Source of the DNA: Kitasatospora sp. NA04385 | GTDB taxonomy: Bacteria > Actinomycetota > Actinomycetes > Streptomycetales > Streptomycetaceae | Assembly: GCF_013364235.1 (NCBI RefSeq) | Contig: NZ_CP054919.1 | Span: forward strand, 1,739,309 to 1,796,738 | Direction of reading: 5' to 3' | Length of the DNA: 57,430 nt | Shown: in pieces, positions 28,230 through 37,154 of the stretch | How the letters are laid out: every line of letters begins with the position of its first letter | Position numbering within the stretch: position 1 is the first letter of the stretch | Program-made: the position numbers and the translations under genes | The notes under the pieces: model-generated | What the model saw: only the letters and a program-made list of their open reading frames with translations | Databases searched by the model: none | What the model was told of the DNA's origin: nothing

Positions 28230-29399
28230 TCAGACCAGGCCGAGGCTGATGCCGAACTCGGGTTCGGCGCCCAGCAGGTAGGCCCCGGCGGACTGCAGGA
28301 TGCGGTCCTGGGCGACCAGGTGCTGGGCGAGGACGGTGGTGTCGCGCAGCCAGCGGTCCATCGGCGAGCTGCGGTTGATCGACCAGGTCTGCAGCAGGTC
28401 GTAGGTGCGGGCGACGATCGTCCGGGCGCTGCGGAAGGCGTGCAGCCAGGACAGCGGCGAGGCGGCGCGCTCGGTCGGGGTGAGGTCGTCCAGGGTGCCG
28501 CCGGCCGCCAGCACCGCCCACTGGCGGCGCATCGCGCCGTACACGCCCTCCCGGACGGCGTTGAACTCGGCCTCCAGGCGGGCCAGTTCGGTCTGCACCC
28601 GCCAGCTGTCGGCCCAACTGCGCCCGGCCATCCGGTCGTAGCGGGTGGTGGCGACCTCGCGGGCGTGGTCGAGCGCGGCCCGGGCCACCCCGAGCGGGAC
28701 GCCGCACATCGCCCGGGTGAAGGAGTCCGGCTGGGCCAGCGGGCCGGGGCGGCCCTGCGGGGTGGCGAAGGTGTAGGTGTGCTCCTCCGGGACGAACACG
28801 CCGTCCATGGTGTAGTCGCAACTGCCGCTGCCGCACAGGCCGGTGGTGTCCCAGTTGTCGATCACCTCGACCTGCTCGCGGGGCACCAGGAACTGCCGGG
28901 AGTCGTGCCGGTGCTTGCTGCCGGGGGCGGCCCAGGGCTCGCCGCCGTCGTAGATGAAGGCGCCGGAGGTCACCCAGTCGGCGTGCTTGACGCCAGAGCC
29001 GAACGACCAGCGGCCGCTGAGCCGGAAGCCGCCGGGGACGCGCTCGGCCCGGCCGGAGGGCTGGAGCAGGCCGGCCACCACCAGGTCGAGGCGCGGGAAG
29101 ACCTCCTTGGCGACGGTCTGGTCCAGGAAGTTGGCGTAGATGCCGGTGTTGGCGCCGATCACGGCGCACCAGGCGGCCGAGGCGTCGCCGTACGCCAGGG
29201 CCTCCACCACCTCGGTCTGCTCCATCGAGGTCAGGCCGGGGCCGCCCCACTCGGGGCCGTAGCACATGCCGAACACGCCGGTGGCGCGCAGCAGTTCGAC
29301 CACCTCGGCGGGCAGCGTGCGGTTGGCCTCGATCTCCGGGGCCCTCTCCCGCAGCAGCGGCGCCAACTCCCGGGCGCGGCGCAGGATCTCCGTTGTCAT
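28230..29399 (-). CDS. Acyl-CoA-dehydrogenase-like flavoenzyme, copy 1 (group D monooxygenase type)
   Basis: The 389-residue protein has the acyl-CoA dehydrogenase fold with the variant typical of flavin-dependent group D monooxygenases and N-oxidising enzymes, such as the segment GGFRLSGRWSFGSGVKHADW near residue 125 and WDTTGLCGSGSCDYTM. It lacks an obvious catalytic Glu context of true acyl-CoA dehydrogenases. In an N-N bond cluster it could oxidise a hydrazine to azo, diazo or hydroxylated forms, using FADH2 from an unlinked reductase. It is 38 bases downstream of its paralogue and has an AAGGAG site 11 bases before the ATG. It shares long identical stretches with copy 2. Confidence 0.82.
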   Translation of the reverse strand: MTTEILRRARELAPLLRERAPEIEANRTLPAEVVELLRATGVFGMCYGPEWGGPGLTSMEQTEVVEALAYGDASAAWCAVIGANTGIYANFLDQTVAKEVFPRLDLVVAGLLQPSGRAERVPGGFRLSGRWSFGSGVKHADWVTSGAFIYDGGEPWAAPGSKHRHDSRQFLVPREQVEVIDNWDTTGLCGSGSCDYTMDGVFVPEEHTYTFATPQGRPGPLAQPDSFTRAMCGVPLGVARAALDHAREVATTRYDRMAGRSWADSWRVQTELARLEAEFNAVREGVYGAMRRQWAVLAAGGTLDDLTPTERAASPLSWLHAFRSARTIVARTYDLLQTWSINRSSPMDRWLRDTTVLAQHLVAQDRILQSAGAYLLGAEPEFGISLGLV

Positions 29400-29437
29400 G
29401 CTGGTCACTTCTCCTTCTGCGTCGGGTGGTCGGCGGG

Positions 29438-30643
29438 TCAGCGGTCCAGGCCGAGGCTGATCCGGAACAGCGGGGGGCGGCCGAGCAGGTAGGCGCCGAC
29501 CGACTCCAGCACGGCGTCCTGGGCGGTCAGGTTCTGGCACATCACCGCGGTGTCGCGCAGCCAGCGGTCCATCGGCGAGCTGCGGTTGATCGACCAGGTC
29601 TGCAGCAGGTCGTAGAGCCGGGTGACGACGGCGCGGGAGGCCCGGAAGGCGTGCAGCCAGGCGAGCGGGGAGGCGGCGCGCTCGGCCGGGGTGAGGTCGT
29701 CCAGGGTGCCGCCGGCCGCCAGCACCGCCCACTGGCGGCGCGCCGCGCCGTACACGCCCTCCCGGGCCGCGTTGAACTCGGCCTCGCAGCTGGCGAGTTC
29801 GGTCTGCACCCGCCAGCTGTCGGCCCAACTGCGCCCGGCCATCCGGTCGTAGCGGGTGGTGGCGACCTCGCGGGCGTGGTCGAGCGCGGCCCGGGCCACC
29901 CCGAGCGGGACGCCGCACAGGGCGCGCATGAAGGAGTCCGGCTGGGCGAGCGGGCCCGGGGTGCCGCGGACCTCCCAGAAGGTGAAGGTGTGCTCGTCGG
30001 GGACGAACACGTCGGTCATGGTGTAGTCGCAACTGCCCGTCCCGCACAGGCCGGTGGTGTCCCAGTCGTCGAGCACCTCGACGGCGGAGCGCGGCACCAG
30101 GAACTGCCGGGAGTCGTGCGCGTGCGGGCTGCCGGGCTCGGCCCAGGGCTCGCCGTCCTGGAACAGGAAGGCCCCGGAGGTGACCCAGTCGCTGTGCCTG
30201 ATCCCGGAGCCGAACGACCAGCGGCCGCTGAGCCGGAAGCCGCCGGGGACGCGCTCGGCCCGGCCGGCCGGGGCGAGCACCCCGGCGGTGATCAGGTCCA
30301 GGCTCGGGTACACGTCCTTCACCACGGACTGGTACAGGAAGTTGGCGAGCAGCCCGCTGTTGGCGCCGATCACGCCGCACCAGGCGGCCGAGGCGTCGCC
30401 GTACGCCAGCGCCTCGACCACCTCCAACTGTTCGACGGAGGTGAGCTCGGGGCCGCCCCACTCGCGGGCGAAGCACATCCGGAACACGCCGGTGGCGCGG
30501 AGCAGTTCGACCACCTCGGCGGGCAGCGTGCGGTGGGCCTCGATCTCCGGGGCCCTCTCCCGCAGCACGGGGGCGATCTCCTTGGCCCGGCGCAGCACCT
30601 CGGCGGCGTCCTGGGGCGGTCCGGCCCAGCGCGCGGCGCTCAC
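29438..30643 (-). CDS. Acyl-CoA-dehydrogenase-like flavoenzyme, copy 2
   Basis: The 401-residue protein is a close tandem paralogue of the next gene. Both carry APEIEAxRTLPAEVVELL, the GGFRLSGRWSFGSG segment and one run of about 40 identical residues beginning GVPLGVARAALDHARE. Differences cluster in the N-terminal cap (FAREWGGPELTS versus YGPEWGGPGLTS) and around WEVRGTPG/FATPQGRPG, which may alter substrate choice. The GTG start overlaps the stop of the ATP-grasp gene (GTGA). The two copies may act on sequential intermediates or as a heteromer. Function is inferred from family and context only. Confidence 0.82.
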   Translation of the reverse strand: MSAARWAGPPQDAAEVLRRAKEIAPVLRERAPEIEAHRTLPAEVVELLRATGVFRMCFAREWGGPELTSVEQLEVVEALAYGDASAAWCGVIGANSGLLANFLYQSVVKDVYPSLDLITAGVLAPAGRAERVPGGFRLSGRWSFGSGIRHSDWVTSGAFLFQDGEPWAEPGSPHAHDSRQFLVPRSAVEVLDDWDTTGLCGTGSCDYTMTDVFVPDEHTFTFWEVRGTPGPLAQPDSFMRALCGVPLGVARAALDHAREVATTRYDRMAGRSWADSWRVQTELASCEAEFNAAREGVYGAARRQWAVLAAGGTLDDLTPAERAASPLAWLHAFRASRAVVTRLYDLLQTWSINRSSPMDRWLRDTAVMCQNLTAQDAVLESVGAYLLGRPPLFRISLGLDR

Positions 30644-31956
30644 CGGTCCACGTCCAGCAGCCCGGCGGGCATCGCGAACGGGGCCTCGGGGTCGGCGGGC
30701 CCGACCTCGGAGGTGACGGTGCGCACCAGCGCGGCGGCGGCGGCCAGGCGCTGTTCGCAGGCGGCGACGCTGTCGGCCTCGCAGACCACGAAGGAGTGCC
30801 GGGCCAGGTAGCCGCCGGGGGGCAGCCGCAGCACGGTACCGGGCGGGGCCATCGGGGCGGCGTGCAGCAGGCCGGGCGCGTCGCCGGGCTCCGGGAGGAC
30901 CAACTCGTCCAGGCGGCAGTCCTGTTCGGGGCAGCCGAAGCTGATCCCGGCCACCGCGGAGCGGCTCGGGGCGATCTCCGGGCGGCGGCCGGTGGCGACG
31001 TCGAACAGCACCTCGCCGGGTTCGATGCCGGTGGCGATCCGGCCGAGCAGCGGGATCAGGTCGCCGCCGAGCCGGCCGTTGACCTCGACGATCAGCGGGC
31101 CGCGCGGGGTGAGCCGCAGCTCGGTGTGGGTGATGCCGTCCTCGACGCCGAGCGCCCGGTGCGCGTCGGCGAGGTGGGCCAGCAGGGCGGGGTCGGCGAG
31201 CAGCGGGTCGGCGGCGTCGACGACGTGGCCGACCTCCTCGAAGTACGGCTCGTCGCTGCTGTACTTGCGGGCCAGGAACAGCGGCCGGTACTCGCCCTTG
31301 TGGACGGCGCCGTCGACGCTGATCTCCGGGCCGCCCGCGTACTCCTCGACGATCACGCTGGCCCGGTACGGCCCGGGGTCGACCCGGCTGGCGGACAGCG
31401 CGGTGCGGAACGCCTCGTCGAGCCCGTGCTCGTCGGCGGCGAAGACCACGCCGATGCTGGCGCCCATGGCGCGCGGCTTGAGCACCACCGGGTAGCCGAT
31501 CCGGGCGGCGGCGGCGCGGGCCTCGGCGAGGTCGGTGGTGAGCGCGAAGCCGGGCTGGCGCAGGCCGGCGGCGGTGAGCACGGTGCGGGTGCGCTCCTTG
31601 TCGCGCACGCCGCGCACGCCGCGCTCGGACAGGCCGGGGACGCCGAGCTCGGCGGCCAGCAGGCCGGCGTCCAGCACCAGCGGCTCGTCCCAGCAGAGCA
31701 GGCCGACGATGGTCCGGCGGGCGGCGATCTCCCGGACGGTGGCGTTCATGGTGGCGGTGTCGAAGACGTCGGCGACCACGATCTCGTCGAAGTACTCGCG
31801 CTGCCAGGTCGGCCGCAGGTTGTTGACCAGCAGCAGTTCCAGCCCGGCGGCGCGGGCCCGGCGGCTCATCGGGCCGACCAGGTACTCGCGGTACTCCTTC
31901 AGCCCGCTGCCGATCACCAGCAGGGTGCCCGGCGTTGTTTCCTGACGTTGCGTCAT
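30640..31956 (-). CDS. ATP-grasp ligase 1
   Basis: The 438-residue ATP-grasp protein joins a carboxylate to an amine through an acyl phosphate. The layout is classical: an N-terminal Rossmann-like part (TLLVIGSGLKEYREYL), the central nucleotide motifs GYPVVLKPRAMGASIGV and SVIVEEYAGGPEISVD, and the metal-binding LIVEVNGRLGGDLIP. The C-terminal domain is of the biotin-carboxylase/BtrJ-like style. It overlaps the second ATP-grasp gene (ATGA) and copy 2 of the flavoenzymes (GTGA). In this cluster it may attach an amino acid to the hydrazino acid or to its amine. The specificity is not readable. Confidence 0.88.
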   Translation of the reverse strand: MTQRQETTPGTLLVIGSGLKEYREYLVGPMSRRARAAGLELLLVNNLRPTWQREYFDEIVVADVFDTATMNATVREIAARRTIVGLLCWDEPLVLDAGLLAAELGVPGLSERGVRGVRDKERTRTVLTAAGLRQPGFALTTDLAEARAAAARIGYPVVLKPRAMGASIGVVFAADEHGLDEAFRTALSASRVDPGPYRASVIVEEYAGGPEISVDGAVHKGEYRPLFLARKYSSDEPYFEEVGHVVDAADPLLADPALLAHLADAHRALGVEDGITHTELRLTPRGPLIVEVNGRLGGDLIPLLGRIATGIEPGEVLFDVATGRRPEIAPSRSAVAGISFGCPEQDCRLDELVLPEPGDAPGLLHAAPMAPPGTVLRLPPGGYLARHSFVVCEADSVAACEQRLAAAAALVRTVTSEVGPADPEAPFAMPAGLLDVDR

Positions 31957-33236
31957 GATTCCTCCGCTGCTTGGGAGTCGAGGTCGAACCGGACCAGGGC
32001 GGCGGCCGCGTCGGCCAGCCGGCGGGCCTCGGCGGGGGTGTCGGCGCGGGTGGTGACGATGCCGACCCGGTCCCAGGAGCTGCGCAGTCCGGCGCTGCGG
32101 TGGCCGGCGGCGATGCCGACCACGGCGAGCTGCACGCCCTCGGCGGCGGCGGCCGCGTCCAGGCCGTGCACGGCGGTGACGGTGCCGGGCCGGCCGGGGG
32201 CCAGGAAGGCGGCGGCGGTGGCGCGTTCGGCCTTGGCGGGCAGCTCGCCGGTCGGCTCGCCGCGCATCAGGGCGTAGTAGGCGCGGGTGAGTTCGACCGG
32301 GTAGGCCGCCTCGATCAGGTCGGTGATGGAGTCACCGGGCAGCCGTCCGGCGCACTCCACCAGGACGGGGACGCCGTCGGCGAGGATCCACTCGCAGTGC
32401 AGCACGCCGGTGCCGAAGCCGACCGCGGCGGCCAGCCGTTCGGTCTCGGCGGCCAGCAACTCGTGCGTCTCGGTCGGGAGTTCGGCCGGGACGGTGTGCC
32501 CGGCCTCGATCGGGTACGGGCCGGGGTAGAGCAGCTTGCCGGTGGTGTTGGCGAACACCGGGCGGCCGTCGGCGACCAGCATCTCGACGCTGAACTCCGA
32601 CCCGGCGACGTACTGTTCGGCCAGCATGGCGGGCGCGATCGGCCGGTCCGGGACGAACACGCCCTCGTCCTGCGCCTGCCCGAACGCCCAGGCCGCGGCC
32701 ACCTCCTCGGGGGCGCGGACCACCCGGGTGCCGACCGAGGCCTGCCGGTTGGCGGGCTTGAGCACCACCGGGCCGGGGTGCCGGGCCATGAAGCCGGCCA
32801 GCGCGGCGGCGTCGGCGACCGGCTCGGAGGCCGGGTTGGCGATTCCGGCGGCCGCCGCGACCACCCGCAACTGGTGCTTGTCGCGCAGCAGTTGGGCGGC
32901 GCCCAGGCCGGCGCCGGGCAGCCCGTAGCGTTCGGCGAGCCGGGCCGCGAACGGCACCGCGTACTCGACGGCGGGGATCACCGCGACCGGGTCGAGCCCG
33001 GGGTGGGCGGCGAAGAAGGCGTCCGCGCGGCCGGGCAGGTGGTACTCCCACTCGATCAGGGCGCGGGCGAAGCCGATGCCCTCGACGGCCTCGGCGAGGT
33101 GCCGCTTGCGGGCGACGTCCGGCTCCTCCACGTAGACCACCGAGTCGGCGTCCTGGAAGGCGGCGACGGTGGCGACCGCGAAGGCCACGTAGCCGATGAT
33201 CAGCACCGGCCGCGGGCCGGTCGACGGGCCGTTCAT
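31953..33236 (-). CDS. ATP-grasp ligase 2
   Basis: The 427-residue protein is a second, clearly diverged ATP-grasp ligase (N-terminus RPVLIIGYVAFAVATVAAF). Nucleotide-binding segments are PGPVVLKPANRQASVGTRVV and MLAEQYVAGSEFSVEML, and the metal site is PVLVECAGRLPGDSITDL. The usual Glu-x-Asn of the metal site reads ECA here (E-C-A-G-R instead of E-V-N-G-R), worth checking for activity. The ATG at 33236 overlaps the MFS stop, and the stop overlaps the first ligase. Two ligases suggest two amide- or ester-forming steps without carrier proteins. Confidence 0.86.
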   Translation of the reverse strand: MNGPSTGPRPVLIIGYVAFAVATVAAFQDADSVVYVEEPDVARKRHLAEAVEGIGFARALIEWEYHLPGRADAFFAAHPGLDPVAVIPAVEYAVPFAARLAERYGLPGAGLGAAQLLRDKHQLRVVAAAAGIANPASEPVADAAALAGFMARHPGPVVLKPANRQASVGTRVVRAPEEVAAAWAFGQAQDEGVFVPDRPIAPAMLAEQYVAGSEFSVEMLVADGRPVFANTTGKLLYPGPYPIEAGHTVPAELPTETHELLAAETERLAAAVGFGTGVLHCEWILADGVPVLVECAGRLPGDSITDLIEAAYPVELTRAYYALMRGEPTGELPAKAERATAAAFLAPGRPGTVTAVHGLDAAAAAEGVQLAVVGIAAGHRSAGLRSSWDRVGIVTTRADTPAEARRLADAAAALVRFDLDSQAAEES

Positions 33237-34510
33237 ACGGTCTCTCCCACGGGGTCCTGGTCGGTGGCCGCTCCGGCGGCGGCGGTGCGCTGCTGCGCCC
33301 GGTGCTTGATGCCGTACACCGCGAGCACCCCGGCCAGGCCGTTGACCACGGCCATCAGCACCCAGAACCCGGCGTGCAGGTGCGTCCAGGCCCACACGCC
33401 GAACAGCGGTCCGACGGCCGAGGCCAGGCCGGCCGCGGCCTGCATGGTGGCCAGGTAGCGGGCCTTCGAGCCGTCCGGGAAGGTGGCCGGGTGGGCGAAC
33501 ATGCTGGGCCCGGCGATCATCAGCCCGCTGACCGCGAGCACCGCGCCGAACAGCACGAACGCCCCGGAGTGCACGGCCAGCCCGTAGGCGGCGAGGCCGA
33601 CCGAGTTGACCAGGTGGCCGACGCCGACCGCCAGGTAGGTGGGGATCCGGGTGATGTACGCGGTGATCTTCAGCTCGCAGGTGATCAGCACCAGCGAGGA
33701 GGCGGTGAGCACCGCGCTGTACAGCCAGGTCGGGTAGTCGTCGTGCACGATCTCCAGCGGCAGCGAGATCGAGGACTGCACGTAGGCGACCGTCCCGAGC
33801 ACCACCGCGGCCAGGTAGGCGAGGTAGGCCCGGTCGCGGAGCATCCGGGCGTACGCGGCCCGGCCGTCGGAGCGGCGTTCGGCCCTCGTCCGCGGCGCCG
33901 GCTCGGGCACCGCGTGCCGGGGCAGCAGCCGGTGGGCGAGCAGCGCGTACAGCAGGGTGGTGGCGCCGTCGATCCAGAACAGCAGGTCCCAGTCGAGCAG
34001 GATCACCCCGGCGGCGATCAGCGGGGCGAGCGCCGCGCCGGTGTTCAGGGCGATGCGCATCATCGAGAACGCCATCACGTGGTAGCGCTCCGGCATCAGG
34101 TCGCTGAGCAGCACCGCGGCGGCGGGCCGGTACGCCTGGGCGGCCAGGCCGGCCAGCGCGATCGTCACCAGCAGCACCGGGACCAGCCCCGGCCGGACCA
34201 GCAGCGGCAGCACCGCGACCAGCGGCGCCGAGCCGGCCATCGCCGCGACGATGGTGGCGCGCGCCCCGAACCGGTGGGTGATCTCCCCGCCGAGGACGGT
34301 GCCGAACACGGTGCCCAGGCTGTACGCGCCGAGCGCGAGGCCCGCGGTGCCGTCCGACAGGCCCTCGTGCGTCAGGTAGAGCACCAGGAAGGTCTGGACG
34401 AACGCGCCGAGCTGGTTGACCAGTACGCCGCCGAGCAGGTACCGGACGGTGGCCGGGGTGGCCCTGAGCGTGTCGAGGACGCCGATCGGGGGCCCGTCGT
34501 CGTCGGTCAT
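33233..34510 (-). CDS. MFS transporter, probable product exporter of the cluster
   Basis: The 425-residue protein has 11-12 membrane helices and MFS motif A-like loops (GGEITHRFGARATIVAAMAG near residue 75). The helices include VRYLLGGVLVNQLGAFVQTFLV in outline at the N-terminus and WVLMAVVNGLAGVLAVYGI at the C-terminus. The ATG overlaps the stop of the DAO-like gene, and the stop overlaps the ATP-grasp gene, so it is firmly embedded in the operon. By analogy with other small-molecule clusters it should export the product or confer self-resistance. The tail is polar and cytosolic. Confidence 0.88.
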   Translation of the reverse strand: MTDDDGPPIGVLDTLRATPATVRYLLGGVLVNQLGAFVQTFLVLYLTHEGLSDGTAGLALGAYSLGTVFGTVLGGEITHRFGARATIVAAMAGSAPLVAVLPLLVRPGLVPVLLVTIALAGLAAQAYRPAAAVLLSDLMPERYHVMAFSMMRIALNTGAALAPLIAAGVILLDWDLLFWIDGATTLLYALLAHRLLPRHAVPEPAPRTRAERRSDGRAAYARMLRDRAYLAYLAAVVLGTVAYVQSSISLPLEIVHDDYPTWLYSAVLTASSLVLITCELKITAYITRIPTYLAVGVGHLVNSVGLAAYGLAVHSGAFVLFGAVLAVSGLMIAGPSMFAHPATFPDGSKARYLATMQAAAGLASAVGPLFGVWAWTHLHAGFWVLMAVVNGLAGVLAVYGIKHRAQQRTAAAGAATDQDPVGETV

Positions 34511-35610
34511 GCCGCCTCCTTCACTGCCTTGGCGATGCGTTCCGCGACCAGCGGAGCGGTGGAGAACCCGCCGCCGCCGCACGCGGCGCGGGTCCACAGG
34601 CCCGGGGAGACCCGGGTGAGCAGCGGGCCGCCGGTGGCGGTGTCCGCGGTGTAGTGGCAGACCCGGACGCCGGCCACGGGGTAGCGCTCCAGGTCGGGCA
34701 GGACGCCCTCGGCGGCCAGCCGGTCCAGGTGGGGCCGCTGGTCCTCGCCGGTGCTGTCGGTGTCCGCGACGGGGCGGCACACCGTGTCGGAGCTGAGTTT
34801 GAGCAGGGTGCCGGCGCCGGGCGGCAGCACCCAGCCGCGGCCGGAGCGGCCGAGGCCGCCGGCGGCGGGCGCGTCGTCCCAGCGGTCGTCCCCGGCGGGG
34901 CGGCGCAGGTAGAGCATGGTCTGCCGGTGCAGGGTGACGGGGCTGTCGGCGAGCCGGCGCGTCCAGGGGCCGCCGGCCAGCAGGGCGAGGTCGCCGCGGA
35001 GCACCTCGCCGGTGTCCAGCACGATCCGGCCGGAGCCGGTGAACACCGAGCGGACGGTGCTGTGCGGGCGCAGCACCACGCCGGGCCGGGCGGTGAGCCA
35101 GCGGGCGGCGGCGTGCAGCACCCGGTCGGCGAGCAGGACGCCGCCGGTGAGTTCGCGCACCCCGACGGTGCCGGGCGGCAGCCCCAGCGGCGGGAGCCGG
35201 TCGGCCGGCGGCAGGTCGACGGGGACGCCGGCCTTGTCGGCCTCGGCGAGCAGTTCGTCGAGGCGTTCGGCGGGGTGGGCGGTGAGCGTGCCGACCCGGC
35301 GGTACAGCGGGGTGCCGAACAGGGCCTCCAGGTCCTGCCAGTGGCGGTGCGCGTCGAGCCGGCGGGCGGTGCCGTCGGGGTCGCCGGGCAGCAGGGTGCG
35401 GATGGCGCGGTGCTGGTCGTGCGAGGTGGCGTCCGGGTTGGGCAGCGGGCCGCGTTCCAGCACGGTGACCCGGTGGCCGGCCCGGGCGCAGGCGACCGCG
35501 GTGAGCAGTCCGGTGACGCCCGCGCCGACCACCAGGACGTGGGCGGCGGCGCTGCCCGCGTCCACCGCGACGGCACTGCCCGCCGCCGCGGGCCCGGTGG
35601 CACCGCTCAC
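34507..35610 (-). CDS. D-amino-acid-oxidase-like FAD oxidoreductase (hydrazino-acid releasing type)
   Basis: The 367-residue flavoprotein has the DAO-fold FAD motif VLVVGAGVTGLLTAVACARAG in outline near residue 25, the LERGPLPNPDATSHDQHR segment and a C-terminal FAD-contact region (RAACGGGGFSTAPLVAERIA). In the s56-p1 type pathway the corresponding enzyme (Spb39) oxidatively cleaves the lysine-hydrazino-acid adduct, giving the free hydrazino acid and 2-aminoadipate semialdehyde. The GTG start overlaps the stop of the MetRS-like gene (GTGA), exactly the company expected. The N-terminal 20 residues are Ala/Gly-rich and non-conserved. Other DAO-family reactions cannot be excluded. Confidence 0.85.
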   Translation of the reverse strand: MSGATGPAAAGSAVAVDAGSAAAHVLVVGAGVTGLLTAVACARAGHRVTVLERGPLPNPDATSHDQHRAIRTLLPGDPDGTARRLDAHRHWQDLEALFGTPLYRRVGTLTAHPAERLDELLAEADKAGVPVDLPPADRLPPLGLPPGTVGVRELTGGVLLADRVLHAAARWLTARPGVVLRPHSTVRSVFTGSGRIVLDTGEVLRGDLALLAGGPWTRRLADSPVTLHRQTMLYLRRPAGDDRWDDAPAAGGLGRSGRGWVLPPGAGTLLKLSSDTVCRPVADTDSTGEDQRPHLDRLAAEGVLPDLERYPVAGVRVCHYTADTATGGPLLTRVSPGLWTRAACGGGGFSTAPLVAERIAKAVKEAA

Positions 35611-37154
35611 CGTCCGCCGCCGCGCGCTCTGGTCGTCAGCCGGGGCAGGGCGCGGGGGCGGACGGTGGTGGCGGTGTGCTCGGCGGGGATGGCGTCGTCG
35701 GGCAGCGCCTCGGCGGCCAGGTCGACCAGCAGCGGGGCGGCGCAGCGCAGGAACAGGTCGAGTTCGTGCCAGAAGTCGCCGGCGTCGTCGTCGGTGACCT
35801 CCCAGCGGTCGAGCCGGCCGAGCTGCTCGGTGAGGGTGGCGGCCGCGCTGCTGAGGCTGAAGCGGCGCGGGTTCAGGGCGGCGGCGAAGCGCTCGGCGCT
35901 CAGCGCGGCGGCGTGCCGGGAGCGGGCGCTGACGGGCAGCGGGCCGCGGTCGAGGTGGGCCTCGGCCTTGGCGGCGACCCGGTTCCAGGGTTCGACCAGG
36001 CGCTGTCCGCAGACCCGGTCCATGGCGGCGCGGGTGAAGTTGGTGCGCTGGTAGTCGGGGCCGGTGGCGGCCAGGTAGTAGCGGGCCAGGTCGCGCGGGA
36101 CTTCGGCGGTGAGCTGGCGCCCGGTGACGACGTGGCCGCGGCTGGTGGAGAACTTGTCGCTGTCGAGCTCGTAGAACTCGTTGGTGACGAAGTGCGCGGG
36201 CAGGGCGAGTCCGCCGAGGGCGAGCAGCATGGCGGTGCCGGCCAGGGCGAAGGCGAAACTGGCGTCGGAGCCGAAGAAGTAGACGACTTCGGGGCCGGCC
36301 TCCAGCGCCCAGTGGCGTTCCTCGTCGCCGGGGACCTCGCCGCGCGACTCGGCGGCCAGCGCGACGGCGTGCAGGCTCCAGGCCACCGTCTCGGTGTCGG
36401 AGTACAGCACCTGGCCGGGGGTCTCGGCGAACGGGGCGGGGATGCCCCAGTCGATGGGCAGGGTGATCGGGTAGTCGGGCAGCCGGCGGGCCATCAGCTC
36501 CTCGACGAGCTGGGCGAGCCGGGGCCGCATGGTGCCGGCGAGCCGGGCGAAGTAGCTGGCCAGCGCGGGGCGGTGCTCCTCCAGCGGCAGTACCAGGACC
36601 TCCTTCTCCCGCAGTTCGACCGGGAGTTCGGGGTACCGGGTGGAGCGCGGGTCGAGCAGTTCGCCGGAGGCGATCCAGTGGCCGCAGCTCTCGCACAGCC
36701 CGGCGCAGCCCTCGGCCAGGCAGACCGGGCAGCCGCCGCGGACGTACGCGTCGGTGAGGTACTCGCCGGTGTCCGGCAGGTACGGGAACTTCACCTTGCG
36801 CAGCCTCAAGTGCCCTTCGCCGTGCAGCCGTTCGAAGAAGGTGCGGACGGTCTTGAGGTAGCGCTCGTCGAAGCGGACGAAGCCGTCGGGGACGATGCCG
36901 GCCGCGGCGAGGGTGGCCTCGACCTGTTCGGCGGCGCGCTGCCGCAGTTCCTCGGGCTGTTCGCCGAGCCGGCGGGCGGTGGTGACGATGTAGTTCTGGG
37001 TGAAGTGCACGCCGGTGCCGAACAGGGTGTCGCGGCCGGTGGCGCGGGCGTAGCGGGCGCACACGTCGGCGGACAGGAACGGGCCGGCCAGGTGGCCCAG
37101 GTGCAGGTCGCCGTTGGCGGTGGGGCCGGGGGCGATCACCAGCAGCGCGGCCAT
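35607..37154 (-). CDS. Methionyl-tRNA-synthetase-like ligase, candidate hydrazine synthetase subunit
   Basis: The 515-residue class I synthetase-like protein keeps a HIGH-type motif H18-L-G-H21 (GDLHLGHL), a KMSKS-type motif K334-F-S-T-S338 and a zinc knuckle with Cys142, Cys145, Cys154 and Cys157 (plus Cys150). It is not the housekeeping MetRS: its motifs are degenerate, and it sits between a lysine N-hydroxylase and a DAO-like oxidase with overlapping ends. In known hydrazine synthetases a MetRS-like domain adenylates an amino acid (glycine in Spb40) and esterifies it to N6-hydroxylysine before cupin-driven N-N formation. Here the cupin domain is absent. The amino acid used is unknown. Its start shares one base with the hydroxylase stop. 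Confidence 0.85.
   Translation of the reverse strand: MAALLVIAPGPTANGDLHLGHLAGPFLSADVCARYARATGRDTLFGTGVHFTQNYIVTTARRLGEQPEELRQRAAEQVEATLAAAGIVPDGFVRFDERYLKTVRTFFERLHGEGHLRLRKVKFPYLPDTGEYLTDAYVRGGCPVCLAEGCAGLCESCGHWIASGELLDPRSTRYPELPVELREKEVLVLPLEEHRPALASYFARLAGTMRPRLAQLVEELMARRLPDYPITLPIDWGIPAPFAETPGQVLYSDTETVAWSLHAVALAAESRGEVPGDEERHWALEAGPEVVYFFGSDASFAFALAGTAMLLALGGLALPAHFVTNEFYELDSDKFSTSRGHVVTGRQLTAEVPRDLARYYLAATGPDYQRTNFTRAAMDRVCGQRLVEPWNRVAAKAEAHLDRGPLPVSARSRHAAALSAERFAAALNPRRFSLSSAAATLTEQLGRLDRWEVTDDDAGDFWHELDLFLRCAAPLLVDLAAEALPDDAIPAEHTATTVRPRALPRLTTRARGGGR

Noticed and set aside
35607..37154. Housekeeping methionyl-tRNA synthetase
   Set aside because: The signature motifs are degenerate and the gene is embedded by overlaps between an N-hydroxylase and a DAO-like oxidase.
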